DNA of 64,000 nt from Perognathus longimembris pacificus (Eukaryota; Chordata; Mammalia; Rodentia; Heteromyidae). The first letter of the stretch is position 1. The number at the start of each line of letters is the position of its first letter. Under the pieces are notes generated by a model. That model worked only from the letters and a program-made list of their open reading frames with translations. It had not been told where the DNA came from and did no database searches. A program made the position numbers and the translations under genes. Positions 45,141-55,648 of the stretch are shown in pieces. The stretch covers positions 1,618,755 through 1,682,754 of the forward strand of contig NC_063175.1 of the NCBI RefSeq assembly GCF_023159225.1. Reading direction: 5' to 3'.

Positions 45141-46253
45141 TATAAACCTATAGCTTACCATTGCACATTATCTGCATTATCTCCCTGATGAACACTCATT
45201 TGCCTTATGCCATGCCTAAAGAATTTTCAGCTGCATTTATGAATTTCTAGCTATTTTCCTCATATTGCTTCCATGTTATATCCATAGAAAAGCAGGAACT
45301 TCTAAGAAGGTTTTCTTCTAATTTTCACATACCAAAATCTCCAATTGTAATTGCCTGCAAATAGTTTATTGAAAGCAAGGAATCCTATTTACCAGAAGAA
45401 AATAAAGCTTATTATCCACCCCCCTTACATGTATGCATGTGAGAGAGAAAAGGGAGAGGAGTTGTTAAAGTAGAATTTAGTGTGATGATGTTAATTTCTT
45501 TTTGTAGCATTCATATAAACTTCTTAGGTGTGGACATTTTGTATCCTGGCACCTAAAAGGATCTCAAAAAATTTTTGCTGGAGAAATAGGAAGGTTGCTT
45601 GTCTAGTCTGAAGGCAATCAGTCACTTAAGCTCTTCTGGAAGTTGCATGAACTAGAAGTTAGAAGTTCTGAATTAGTGAAGCAGAATTAGAGAAAGGAAA
45701 TGAAAGGAAGAGAGAACTCTTAAGTTTTCATTTTATTTTTCCTACCACTGCCCTTGTAATAAGTAGATCTTCAAGAGTGTGGGGGCGTTGTCAACTGTGA
45801 ATAACCTGACTATGACCAGTAGAGGAGCTGGTGGGTAACAAGTATCTATCCTTTTGGTGCCTATGGGTTAGATCAACTTGCCAGGGAAAATGAAGAGTAC
45901 TCAATATTCAAGACTCTAGGAACAAAATTACCATTCTCTTGTGTTAACATGTCATTTACATTTAACATGTCATTACATTATAGTATTTAAATGATTTTGA
46001 CTTAGTTCACTTGCGTAAATAATTGAATTACAATTATCTGTCCAAGAATGTAAGAGATCACAGTGATCCCAAAGCCATGGCAAACCAATAGAGCAATGTG
46101 AAACATGAACACTTCATTACATTCTCATAGGAAGGCACAGATATTCCAGGTAGTACAGGTAATTCAGGTATTTGCTTAAGTTGCATTTTCACTATAATTA
46201 TCTACTTTCTCAAATTAATATTCAAATAAAGGTGATTTTTGGATGTATTAAAA
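45141..46253. other. Unique stretch
   Basis: About 1.1 kb without recognised repeat or gene. A short direct repeat ('taacatgtcatt') lies at about 45945-45975. Confidence 0.4.
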
Positions 46254-46567
46254 TAATTTGAGGAATGTAGTGGGTGCTGGTGGCTTACACCTGTTATTCT
46301 AGCAACTCAGGAGGCTGAGATCTGAGAATCATGGTTAGAAGCAATCCTGGGCAAGAAAGCTCATGAGATCCTTTATCTCCAATTAACTACACACACAAAA
46401 AAAAGCTAGAAGCAGAGCTGTGGATCAAATAGTAGAGTGCTAGACTTGAGCACAAAAGCTCAGGGACAGCACTCAGGCCCTGAGTTTGAGCCCAAGGACT
46501 AGAATACATGTGTGACGTGTGTGTGACATGCACACACGCACACACACACTAGTAATTTGAGAAATGT
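46254..46567 (+). mobile_element. B1/tRNA-like composite SINE with target duplication
   Basis: Repeats 'taatttgaggaatgt' at 46254-46268 and 'taatttgagaaatgt' at 46553-46567 (one mismatch). Head 46269-46385, right arm 46405-46506, then a TGTG/CACA-rich tail (46507-46551) in place of poly(A). Confidence 0.93.
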
Positions 46568-47089
46568 GAAGTTACATTGGCAGGAAAAGTTTTTAGAAGT
46601 TACTTTCTTGCAAAATTGTTAGCATATATCATCAGAATTGGATTGAGTCTTCATTACTGAGATAGAAAAAAAATCTTTAATTTCTCTCCCCAGGCATGAT
46701 ATAGCCATTCACTTAAGTCAAGGCAAAGGTATTCAGATTAAATCCGATGGATTAATTAGGTAGACTGAATTGTGACCTAGTTAGAGGCCAGAAACAGATG
46801 GAACTTGAATAGAAATTTAAGTTGGAAATTAGAGCTATCAATATGTAGATACTATTCTAAACTTTGGCAAATTTTACATAGTTAAATTTTACAAAATTGA
46901 TAGTCATTTTGCAACCTTCTTGAGGTATAATATGTATTCAACAAAGCACACATATTTAGAATGTCCAGTGTAATGCAACCTATTTCCTGCCTTCCTCCCC
47001 ACCACGTCCTTCAGCAATTATGAGTTTTGAATAGTCTTGAATCTGTGGGGCACACCAATACCCACTCTGTAACAGTTGGCTGCTGTGAT
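46568..47089. other. Mostly unique stretch
   Basis: 46905-46985 could be old L1 sequence, but the match is weak. No gene recognised. Confidence 0.35.
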
Positions 47090-47437
47090 GAATTACATTT
47101 ATTGATTTTGAATGGTTAAAACCAACTTTGCATTTTGGAGTTAATTCCTATTGGGTCACAGTATTTTTTTTATCCTTTGTATATTATTGTTGGGATCAAT
47201 TTACACAACTTCTAACAATTGGACAGAATGGGCAGTGAAGTGTTACATGGCCTTCACTTTTTTGGGGAATTTTTGGGAAATTATAACACTGCTTTCTTAA
47301 AGCTACTTGGAATTACTCCTGAAGTTATCTGGGGCTGGAGTTCTCTTTGTGAAAAACATTTTAATTAAAAATTCATTTGCTTTAATAGCTATTCAGTTAT
47401 TCAGATGAACAGTCTTTCTTCTCAGCTCTTCCCCAAC
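47090..47437 (-). mobile_element. Ancient L1M ORF2, antisense, segment 1
   Basis: 'ttttgaatggttaaaaccaa', 'ctttgcattttggag' and 'tctggggctggagttctctt' are the complement of the conserved L1 ORF2 region. Collinear with segment 2 at 48470. Confidence 0.75.
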
Positions 47438-47447
47438 TCCCCTCTTT

Positions 47448-48459
47448 TGTAGGCTGGTTTAGGTTTGAACTCAGGATATCACTCTTGCTTGGCTAGTACT
47501 CTGCCATTTGATCCATTCCCATTCCTCTAGCCTGTTTTTTTTTTTTAAATAATTATTTATTGTCAAAATGAAGTACAGAGGGGTTACAGTTTCATATGTA
47601 AGGCCATGGGCACATTTCTTGTACTATTTGTTACCTCCTCCCTCATTTCCCCCTCCACCATCCCGCTTTTCCTCTCTCTCCATGGTGTTCAGTTGGTTTA
47701 CACCAAATGGTTTTGTAAGTATTGCTTTTGGAGTAGTTTGTCTTTTTATCCGTTGTCTCTCGATTTTGGTATTCCCTTTCACTTCCCTAGTTCTAATACC
47801 AGTATACACCGTATCCAGGGTACTCAGATGAAATACAGTGATAGTGTGGGGACAACCACAGGAAGGGGATACAAGAGGATCATGAACAAAAAAAGCTATG
47901 GTTTCATATGGCATGTTGAAAATAATTACAACAGTGATATAACACTTGTTTCCATAACTGTTCATATGGGCATAGCTATTGGGCTCTTGTGATCCTCCGC
48001 TGTGACTAGCCTAAACCTGTGCTAATTATTCCCTATAAGGGAAAGCATAGAGTCCATGTTTCTCTGGGTCTGGCTCACTTCACTTAGTATAATTTTTTCC
48101 AGGTCCTTCCATTTCCTTATGAATGGGGCAATGCCATTCTTTCTGATAGAGGCATAAAATTCCATTGTGTATATGTACCACATTTTCCTGATCCATTCGT
48201 CTACCGAGGGGCATCTGGGTTGGTTCCATATTTTAGCAATGACAAATTGTGCTGCTATGAACATTGTTGTGCTGGTGGCTTTAGTGTGTTCTTGTTTGTA
48301 ATCTTTTGGGTAGATGCCCAAAAGTCCTCCAGGCTGCTGCTGGTTACTTTATAGACAGAATCTTATAGACTTTTCTACCCAGGCTGGTTTTGATTCCACC
48401 ATTTTGCAGATCTCAGTCTTGAGTAGTTAGGTTGGCAGGCCTGGGCCACTGATATCAGC
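47448..48459 (-). mobile_element. B1-dID SINE split by a 5'-truncated L1
   Basis: The ID part of the SINE is at 47448-47530 and its B1 part at 48352-48459 ('agtagttaggttggcaggcc'). Between them is an L1 piece (about 47533-48328). The whole unit sits inside the L1M. Confidence 0.75.
47533..48328 (-). mobile_element. 5'-truncated L1, ORF2 C-terminus and 3' UTR
   Basis: The minus frame at 48321-48022 (99 codons) keeps 'MWYIYTMEFY' and 'ILSEVSQTQRN'. The 3' UTR continues to a poly(A) (plus-strand T-run at 47533-47545). The polypurine tract is at plus 47633-47680 as its complement. Likely but imperfect target repeats 'tcctctagcctg' and 'tcctccaggctg' flank it. Confidence 0.92.
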
Positions 48460-48469
48460 TAATTTCTTT

Positions 48470-48952
48470 TCTTTCATAAGTGCTAATTAGTAGGTCATGT
48501 CTTTTAAGGAATGGGGGTATTTCATTTAAGTTGTCAAATCTATAGGTATAAAGTTCGACATGGTATTTCCTCATTATCCTTTTTTTTTTTTTTCTGTAGG
48601 ACCTGCTGTGATGTCACCTTTCTCATTCCTAATACTGGAATTTTAATTTTTTTGTCCAGTTCAGTCTTCTTAGAGGCTTATGAATGCTATTGACATTCTT
48701 CAAGAACTACTTGATATCATTGTTTAGCTCCATTTTTTGTGTACTATTTAATTTATTCCTATCCTGATCACCCAGTTTGTTGTGATGAATTTTCTTTTAG
48801 TCCTTACTTTTGTCTAACTACACCCATTTTGATATGTTCTGTTTTCAATTTCATTCATTTCAAAATGGTTTTTGAGTTATCTTTTAAAAATATTCTACAT
48901 AGTCTTCCCTTTCTCTTGATCATTATTTAAGTTCTATGTATTCAGGGCATGC
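48470..48952 (-). mobile_element. Ancient L1M ORF2, antisense, segment 2
   Basis: 'ggtatttcatttaagttgtc', 'gtgatgtcacctttctcatt', 'cttcttagaggcttatg' give the complement of ORF2 immediately following segment 1 in the consensus. Poly(T) run at 48579-48593. Confidence 0.8.
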
Positions 48953-49294
48953 ATTAGTAGCCTTTTGTAACTGTGACAAAATACCTGTGAAATCCACTTA
49001 AAAGATGAGAGTGAGTTTCAGTCCTTGGTCATGTGGCTCCCTTGTGTCTGGGTCTGTGCTGAGCCAGAGCATCATGGTGAGGAGCATGAGGTGGAGTGAA
49101 GTCTGCTTACTGCATGGCAGTCAGAAACACAAACAAAGTAAGGAGGTCACTGGAGTCCTGATATGTGGAGTACATGCTTCACAAGCATTCCCCTAATGAC
49201 CCAGTTCAAACTAGGCCCTATCACCTAATGTTTCTGGCACTTCTCAATAGTGCCATCAACTTTAGACTAAGCTTCAATACGTGAACTTTTGGGT
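48953..49294 (-). mobile_element. MaLR-type LTR, antisense, inserted in the L1M
   Basis: Starts 'gcattagtagccttttgtaa' and 'ctgtgacaaaatacctgtga', then 'accctagttcaaactagg'-like sequence and 'aatacgtgaacttttgggtg', the complement of a MaLR-group LTR. Its far end is broken by the small L1 piece that follows. Confidence 0.7.
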
Positions 49295-49434
49295 GGCATT
49301 TCAAATTTTTTTTTAATTTTAATTTTTATTGAAAAGGTGACAGGCAGGGGTTATAGTTAAATAAGGTAATGAGTACATTTGTTTTTAAATACTGTTACAC
49401 CATCCCTCTTTTTCTCCTAAGGGCATTTCAAATT
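49295..49434 (-). mobile_element. 114-bp L1 3' end insertion with 13-bp target duplication
   Basis: Repeats 'ggcatttcaaatt' at 49295-49307 and 49422-49434. The inserted piece (49308-49421) is poly(A)-side T-rich sequence, then 'aggggttatagttaaataag' and part of the pyrimidine tract. It sits inside the MaLR LTR. Confidence 0.9.
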
Positions 49435-49511
49435 CAATAACAGGATTTAGCAGACTTTTCATACTGATGGATGATTTAATTACATTGTGGTAAGAGAGTA
49501 TACTTTTTTCC
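49435..49511 (-). mobile_element. Ancient L1M ORF2, antisense, segment 3
   Basis: 'gatgatttaattacattgtg' and 'gtaagagagtatacttt' give the complement of a conserved ORF2 stretch. It continues at 49745. Confidence 0.6.
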
Positions 49512-49744
49512 CCCATTTCATTTGTGGGGCTTGAACTCAGGAGTTTGGGTGCTGTCCTTGAATTTGTTCACTCAAGGCGAGTGCTCTACCACTTTGAGCC
49601 ACAGCTTCACTTCTAGTTTTCTTGTGGTTAATTGGAGATAAGAATCTCAGGGACTTTCCTGCCCAGGCTGGCTTTGAGCCATAATTCTCATGTCTCAGTC
49701 CTATGAGTAGCTAGGATTACAGGTGTGAGCCACCAGTGCCTGGC
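49512..49744 (-). mobile_element. B1/tRNA-like composite SINE inside the L1M
   Basis: Antisense right arm 49525-49615, linker 'ggttaattggagataagaat', antisense head ending 'caccagtgcctggct'. Flanks 'agagtatactt' and 'agaatataatt' may be a decayed target duplication. Confidence 0.9.
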
Positions 49745-50870
49745 TGAGAATATAATTTATATTAATTGAATCATTTCAAGTTTGAAACTTATATATATAA
49801 GATCAAAACTGGTCTCTTTTGCCAAATTTTCAGTGTATAATTGAGAAAAAGTTATAATTCTAGGCTCTTAGAAGGAGAGTTCTATGCAAGCATGTTAATC
49901 TGATCAATTTGGTAGTAATATTACTCACATTTTTAAATGTGTCTACCAATTTTGTATTTATTTATTTTGAGAAAGGGGTATATAGTTTTTCTTTCTCCTT
50001 AGAGTTCTAGCAGCAAAAGCTTAGAGAACTTCCATTTATTTTTGAAGTACTATTATTGGGAACATAGTTAGGATCACTATGGTTTCTTGATGAGTTGATT
50101 GTTAGCTGTAACTTTTTGTTATTTCAATGGTTGCTTTAGAGTTTATAGTACACATCATAGCACAGGTAATCTTGCAGTGACATCATACTATTTTATACAC
50201 TGTGTAATAGAAGAATCTTTCAAAATATGCTTCCATTTCTCTGGCTTTTGCAGTAACACAATTCCTACATACATTACAAATCACACAGTATGTTACAATA
50301 AGCATTGCTTTAAAAGTCAATTATTGTATAATTAGAAAAATGAATATTTTATGTACCTAATACTTCTTTTGTGTATATTCAGTCTTCCATGTGAGGTTCT
50401 TTTCCTTCTGCTTCAAGGACTTGCAGTTCAGGCCTGCTGGCAGTCAATTAGTTTGATTTTCATATGTCATAAACTGTTTTGTCCTTTAAAAGCTATTATT
50501 TTGAAATAATTTTAGAATTATAGGAGAGTTTCAAGAAAAGAGTGCCCATACACCCAACTGTCAACTTTCCCCATGCTATTAGTTTACATTATTATGGTTC
50601 ATTTGTCAAGACTATGAAACCAACTTTAGTATATAGTACTAACTACACTCCTGATTTTATTTGAATTTCTCTAGTTTTTCTATTAATGTCTGATTTTCTG
50701 TGACAATATTTAATACTTTTTCATGTCGCTTTTGTCTCTCTCATTTGTGGTAATTTCTTAATCTCTGTTTTTTATGACTGACAATGAAGAGTATTGATCA
50801 AGTATATTTTACGATGTCTCAATAGCTTTTTGTATAACCCTTAGAAATTATGTTATACACACATATATCT
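49745..50870 (-). mobile_element. Ancient L1M, antisense, segment 4
   Basis: 'ggttgctttagagtttatag', 'cattgctttaaaagtcaatt', 'cagttcaggcctgctggcag' and 'gaaataattttagaattata' follow, in order, old L1M sequence as recalled. Heavily decayed. Confidence 0.6.
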
Positions 50871-50968
50871 AATATTATTATTATTGAGGCATTGTACAGA
50901 AAGTTTACCATTTCATAAGTCAGATAGTGAGTACATTTCCTTTTTAGACAATGTCACCCCTTCCTCTG
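50871..50968 (-). mobile_element. Short L1 3' end fragment, antisense
   Basis: (ATT)n tail side at 50873-50885, then 'cattgtacagaaagtttacc', 'agatagtgagtacatttcc' and 'atgtcaccccttcc'. Older than the similar pieces elsewhere. Confidence 0.65.
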
Positions 50969-51021
50969 CTTACATTTTTATTACTCAGCTGGAGTAATTG
51001 GTCTTTAGAGAGGCCACTCAT

Positions 51022-51506
51022 TGTAGGAGTAAAATTCCCTTCTTGTCAGGTCATTGCGGATGTACACGAGAGCCACAGTCCTGCAGTGGTGATAACTCCC
51101 TCACTTGGTTAAGAAAGTATTCTCCGTGTCTCCTCACTGTCAAGATACAGTTAGCATTCTCTCCTTATCAGGTCCTCAGCCTCTCCCACTTCATTTCCCC
51201 GGGGCAGCTTGTAGCCCCCAGCTGCATCGGTGCAACACGTCCACCCACAATTGAACAAAACCTTGCTCTAGAGCTCTCCCGGGATTGGTCGGCCATCCCG
51301 CCCCCTGCCCAGACCTCTCTGAGCTCACAGAGTACCTGCTATCTCTAGCCCGGGAATTACAAGGCTCCACCTGGATGGGGACAGGCGCCATATTGCTCGC
51401 TTTCCTGTTGGAGAGATGGCCCTTCTTATAAACCTCTTTACAAATCTCCTTCTCCTGTACGTGACTGTCTCCTCATGCTCTTATGAGATGGCAGGGGATT
51501 TTTACA
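51022..51506 (+). mobile_element. Probable solo LTR, CpG-retaining
   Basis: Begins 'tgtaggagtaaaattccc' and ends 'ggggatttttaca', an imperfect terminal inverted repeat. It contains an inverted CCAAT box ('gattggtcgg', 51285-51294), a TATA/polyA-like 'cttataaacctcttt' (about 51426-51440) and about a dozen CpGs. No convincing target duplication was found, so the exact ends and even the LTR identity are uncertain. Confidence 0.5.
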
Positions 51507-51589
51507 GAAACTACCTTCCCTCAGGATGTACTATCTTTTCAAAGCAAGTCATTAAATGTAGCTTGCCTTTAAGAATAAGAGTGTAAGTC

Positions 51590-51865
51590 TGTGCAGTGTG
51601 TGTAAGCTGCATTCCCTGGAGAGAATAGTGTATGCACTTTACCTGGAATTCTTCTATAAGGAAGGTCTGTCTCTTTTGAGCACTAGGTATCGGTGTCTAT
51701 TAGATTCATACTTTGGATTATAACACAGCAGTCCACGATTGTCCAGTATCTTCCCATGTTAACTCTGTAGATTGACATGGTCCCCCTTTAATTTTTGGTT
51801 CTTTGAGGTACTTCATGTACCCTAGCTCTGAAAACATTCATTTCTCTAAGGAGCCATTACCATAG
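51590..51865. mobile_element. Ancient L1M fragment (tentative)
   Basis: 'tttacctggaattcttctat', 'ctttggattataacac' and 'ttctctaaggagcc' recall an L1M consensus region. Probably part of the same fragmented L1M. Confidence 0.45.
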
Positions 51866-52165
51866 TTGGGATGTGATTTATTTGTCTCTCTGAGCGTTCA
51901 TGTGGCATGATGCAGAGTCCCCAGGCCAGTGGCACTGGGAGGGAGAAGAACCTTAGGAGGGAGGCTGAGTCTTTGGTCACTGGGGGCATGGGATCATATG
52001 GTTGCTCCTCTGTACCTTTAGTTCTCCTAAGAAGGGTGTTATAAAAGGGGCAAGCCTGGCCCCAGCTTTTGCTGTTCTCTGGTTCAAGTATTTCATTATG
52101 GTGTTGGGACATGGAATATTAGTCTTGACTTGTAGTTTAGATGCTATTTTTGGTGCACACGTGTC
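51866..52165. other. Unique spacer
   Basis: May continue the L1M. No gene recognised. Confidence 0.3.
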
Positions 52166-52330
52166 TATTCTATCCACAGATATCTATGTTCAGTCCTTAC
52201 CACCCCTTCATGAGAACATGGCTCTATTTGGTAATGAAAGGATTACAGATGTAATTAGTTAAATTAAGATGAACTATATTGGGGGTTGTTCTCATTGAGC
52301 ATGACTCATGACTGTATGAAAAGAAGAAAT
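52166..52330 (+). mobile_element. MLT1-like MaLR LTR fragment
   Basis: 'ctctatttggtaatgaaagg', 'attacagatgtaattagtta' and 'aattaagatgaactatattg' are the diagnostic MLT1 core. Confidence 0.75.
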
Positions 52331-52334
52331 TAAA

Positions 52335-52480
52335 AATTATTTTTAATCTCTGAATAGTTGTACAGTGGGCTTCAGTTTATCACATCCATTGATGTATACA
52401 GTGCATCTTACTCAGTCACCCCTTCATTCTTCACTCCCTTATTTTCAATTTTCCCTATCACTTAAATCCAGTTGTCTCAA
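52335..52480 (-). mobile_element. Older L1 3' UTR fragment, antisense
   Basis: 'gaatagttgtacagtgggct', 'cagtttatcacatccattg' and C/T-rich continuation resemble the piece at 36540. Confidence 0.45.
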
Positions 52481-52587
52481 TACTTAAAAAAATGATGAAA
52501 AGAACATCTGTATACATATAACAACAGTACAGTGACTAACAATCAGATTCTAACTATTATAACCCTGGAATGTAAAGATAAAGGGAT

Positions 52588-52760
52588 AAGCCAGGCATGT
52601 ATGTATCACTCTTATCATCCTTGCTATTCAAAGCTGAGATCTAAGGATCACAGTTCTAAGCCAGCCTGTGCAAGAAAGTCCATGAGACTCCTATCTCCAA
52701 TAGGCCACCAAAAAGCTGGAAGTAGAGGTGTGATTGGAGAGGTAGCGTGCCAGCCAGGTG
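52588..52760 (+). mobile_element. B1/tRNA-like composite SINE, 3' truncated
   Basis: B1 head ('gctgagatctaaggatcac', 'ctaagccagcctgtgcaag'), linker 'ctatctccaataggccacc', then only the start of the right arm. Confidence 0.8.
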
Positions 52761-52954
52761 ATGTAAAGTTGTTTTGTCAAACCTTCTGCATATGTATTAC
52801 TCTACAGAGTCACTCTATTTCCATTTTGTGCCTGTTTCCATTTTAGATAAAACACTAGCAAACATTATTTTGGAAGTGGATGAGGTGAGAAGTGTAAGGA
52901 ATTAAGAAAAGATGGCTAGTACCTTTTGTCTTATATGTAAGTTTATCTGATTTG

Positions 52955-53126
52955 TGGAGGGATAGGAGAAGCATAGAAATGGTGGGACAAAGGATGAACT
53001 AATCCAGCAGTGATACTCACTAGACACTGTGCTGAAAATGAACTATACAGCTTGGAGGATCAGAGGGTGGGAGGGGAAAAAACTGGGAAAAAATGAGGGA
53101 AGGGATGACACGGTTCAAAAAGAAAT
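52955..53126 (+). mobile_element. Older L1 3' UTR, 5' part of a split element
   Basis: 'gggacaaaggatgaactaat' to a purine-rich stretch (53055-53105). It is interrupted after 'aaaaagaaat' at 53117-53126. Confidence 0.7.
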
Positions 53127-53523
53127 TTTGAATGCCATGTGAAACAATAGCTTTTGTTGTTGTTGATGATGATCCTCTTATATCCTCTTCCTGTGGTTGT
53201 CCCTGCGCTATCACTGTATCTCATCTGAGTACCCTGGATACTGTATATACTAGTATTAGAACTAGGGAAGGGAAAGAGAATATCAAAATTGAGAGACAAA
53301 GGATAAAAAGACAAATGACTCCAAGAGAAATACTTACAAAACCATTTGGTATAAATCAACTGAATAACTCATGGGGGGAGAGGGAAAGGGGAGGGGGGAG
53401 GGGGAGATGAGGGAAGAGGTTACAAATTGTACAAATAAATGTGCCCACTGCCTTACGTATGAAACTGTAACTCCTCTGTACATCACTTTGACAATAAATA
53501 AGTAATTATTAAAAAAAAGAAAT
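53117..53523 (+). mobile_element. L1 3' UTR insertion inside an older L1
   Basis: Inserted piece 53127-53513 (about 387 bp): distal 3' UTR with a G-run-rich polypurine tract (53373-53415), 'tctgtacatcactttgac', 'aataaataag' and an A-tail. Repeats 'aaaaagaaat' at 53117-53126 and 53514-53523. Confidence 0.9.
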
Positions 53524-53590
53524 GTTGAGTACAATACCTGACTTTGGTAACTGTAAATCTCCTGTACACCACCTTTACAATAAAACAACA
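53524..53590 (+). mobile_element. Older L1 3' end, 3' part of the split element
   Basis: 'tggtaactgtaaatctcctg', 'tacaccacctttacaataaa' then A/C-rich tail. This is the diverged counterpart of the inserted L1's own end. Confidence 0.8.
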
Positions 53591-54182
53591 ACAAAAAGAT
53601 GATAGCTTGAAAGTAAGGGGAGAGATAGAAACACATAAAACTAGGTACCTAAAGGCTTATCTGCTTGGGCTCTTCGGTGTAGGCCAATGTCTCTTTTGAG
53701 AACATATTTCTAACACACAGTATTTACATAATCGCCTATATTTTGTGATATGGTCGTGCATAAGGATTAGCCTTAAACACAGAAGGCACCAGAGGAGCAA
53801 GAGTAAACAAAGCTTTAGCATTATCTTGGAGATCTTTTGTGGGTTTCTTCATTCTAGTATGGGGAAACAAAAAAGGACTGCTCAGTTAAGTTCACTACTG
53901 TGCCTCTCTGTGTGCATTGAGATCTCTTAGACATCATTCCATGGTGCTATGCTGAATAAACTTTTCTGTTGCCTTCACCCTTTTAAGTCTGGTCATGTGG
54001 AAATTTGGTTTGGCCACTTTATAAATAGAGATGTGTCAGCAGATTCCATTAACAGTGGAACTGTCTTACATTTTTGCCCAGGATGCAGATTAGATAAGAT
54101 CTTAGAGTATATAATTTGGTCAGTTGTAAAGGCTAAAAGGGCAGAACCAAACCAGCCAACAATTTTTATATTTGTAGCTATA
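53591..54182. other. Unique stretch
   Basis: No repeat or gene recognised. The frame at 53949-54269 runs into the SINE. Confidence 0.4.
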
Positions 54183-54404
54183 GGAAGAAAATATTTTCTT
54201 TTTTGCCAGTCCTGGGCCTTGGACTCAGGGGCTGAGCACTGTCCCTGGCTTCCTTTTGCTCAAGGCTAGCACTCTGCCACTTGAGCCACAGTGCCACTTC
54301 TGGCAACTTTCTGTATATGTGGTGCTGGGGAATCGAACCCAGGGCTTCATGTATACGAGGCAAGCACTCTTGACACTAGGCCATATCCCCAGCCCGGAAG
54401 AAAA
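54183..54404 (-). mobile_element. Dimeric IDL-Geo type SINE with target duplication
   Basis: Repeats 'ggaagaaaa' at 54183-54191 and 54396-54404. Body 54204-54395. Close to the young consensus ('gggccttgg' variant as in array copies B and C). Confidence 0.94.
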
Positions 54405-55238
54405 GATTTAAAAAAATATATTTGTAGCTGTAACTTTCTTTGAATGTTATTTTTCATGGTCTACCTCTTAGTCTCCTGTGTTGACTTTATGCCATACAAA
54501 CATCTCATATATTCTTGAAGCACTGGAAAATATGGAGCACCACAAATACTTAATTTTGTATTTGAAAAGTAAAGTGACTTGATGAATTCAAGAACAAAAT
54601 CTTACTAAAATGTAAGACCCATTTTGTATATGACAGTGAATGTTCGTTAAATTCTATTTGCATTTTGTGAGATTCAACAACATTGGGTGGCATTCTAGTA
54701 TATTTTAGTAATAAAGTAAATGGTCTTATCTGGCACTTGATTTCTGTTTATTGTAGAATGCAAACAAGTAACAAATGTTGGTCCTGAGTCCACATGCATA
54801 AATGCATATGCACACATGTGTACATATATACACACTTTAAAATTACCCAACATTCTTTTGGATTAAAATGTATTTGATGGCTGTGTTTCTTTCAACAATC
54901 AACACAGGTAAGAGTTCAAAATAGATTGTGAATTCATTTAATTTATATTCTCAAAGCATTTGTGCACTAGGATAGGTAAGTATTTGAATGAACTGAAGGA
55001 TGTCTAAATCATGCAAACCTTGGTAGAATGTTTTGAATTCACCTAGTTTAAGTACTTCTTGGTCACCTAGTTCAGGTGCCATGAGTTTGCCATTGATTAG
55101 AGAAATTTTATTTGACCCTGCATGACAGTTTTCTTAACCTAAAATAATTTTCTTTAAATGCAAGTATAGTAAGGTTGAATTAAACAACAGACATAAAATA
55201 ATGACTTATGTGGGTAGATTTCCTCCTCCTTTTAAGTA
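54405..55238. other. Unique AT-rich stretch
   Basis: No repeat or gene recognised. Confidence 0.4.
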
Positions 55239-55648
55239 CACTTTTTGGGCCTCATGCTTAATCGGCACATACTCTACCATCTGAGATGTACCTCCAGACA
55301 TTTAGTTATTTTTCAGATAGGGTCTTGCATTTTTGTTGAGGGATGACCTTGGATATCTTACCTGTGCCTTCCTTTTTTTATTGTCAAACTGATGTACAGA
55401 GAGGTTACAGTTTCATACATTAGGCATTGGATACATTTCTTGTACTGTTTGTTACCTCCTCCCTCATCCCTCCCTCCCCCTGTGCCTTCCTTGTTGCTGG
55501 GATTACAGATATATACCACCATACCAAGTTTGTTGGTTGAAATGATAGCCTTACTAACTTTGTGCTTAGACTGGCCTGGAAACATAATTCTCCCAATCTC
55601 CATATCCTAAATATCTGGGATTATAGGCATGAATCAGTATGCCTGGCT
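55239..55648 (-). mobile_element. B1-dID SINE split by a tiny L1 insertion
   Basis: Antisense ID remnant at 55240-55300, T-rich linker and B1 antisense part ('ttgctgggattacagatata' at 55493-55512). A further B1-like antisense unit ('ctgggattataggcatgaat' at 55616-55635) follows. Collinear across the L1 piece. Confidence 0.7.
55361..55492 (-). mobile_element. 104-bp L1 3' end insertion with perfect 14-bp target duplication
   Basis: Repeats 'cctgtgccttcctt' at 55361-55374 and 55479-55492. The insert (55375-55478) is only the last part of the L1 3' UTR: 'tattgtcaaactgatgtac' to the start of the pyrimidine tract. Confidence 0.95.
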
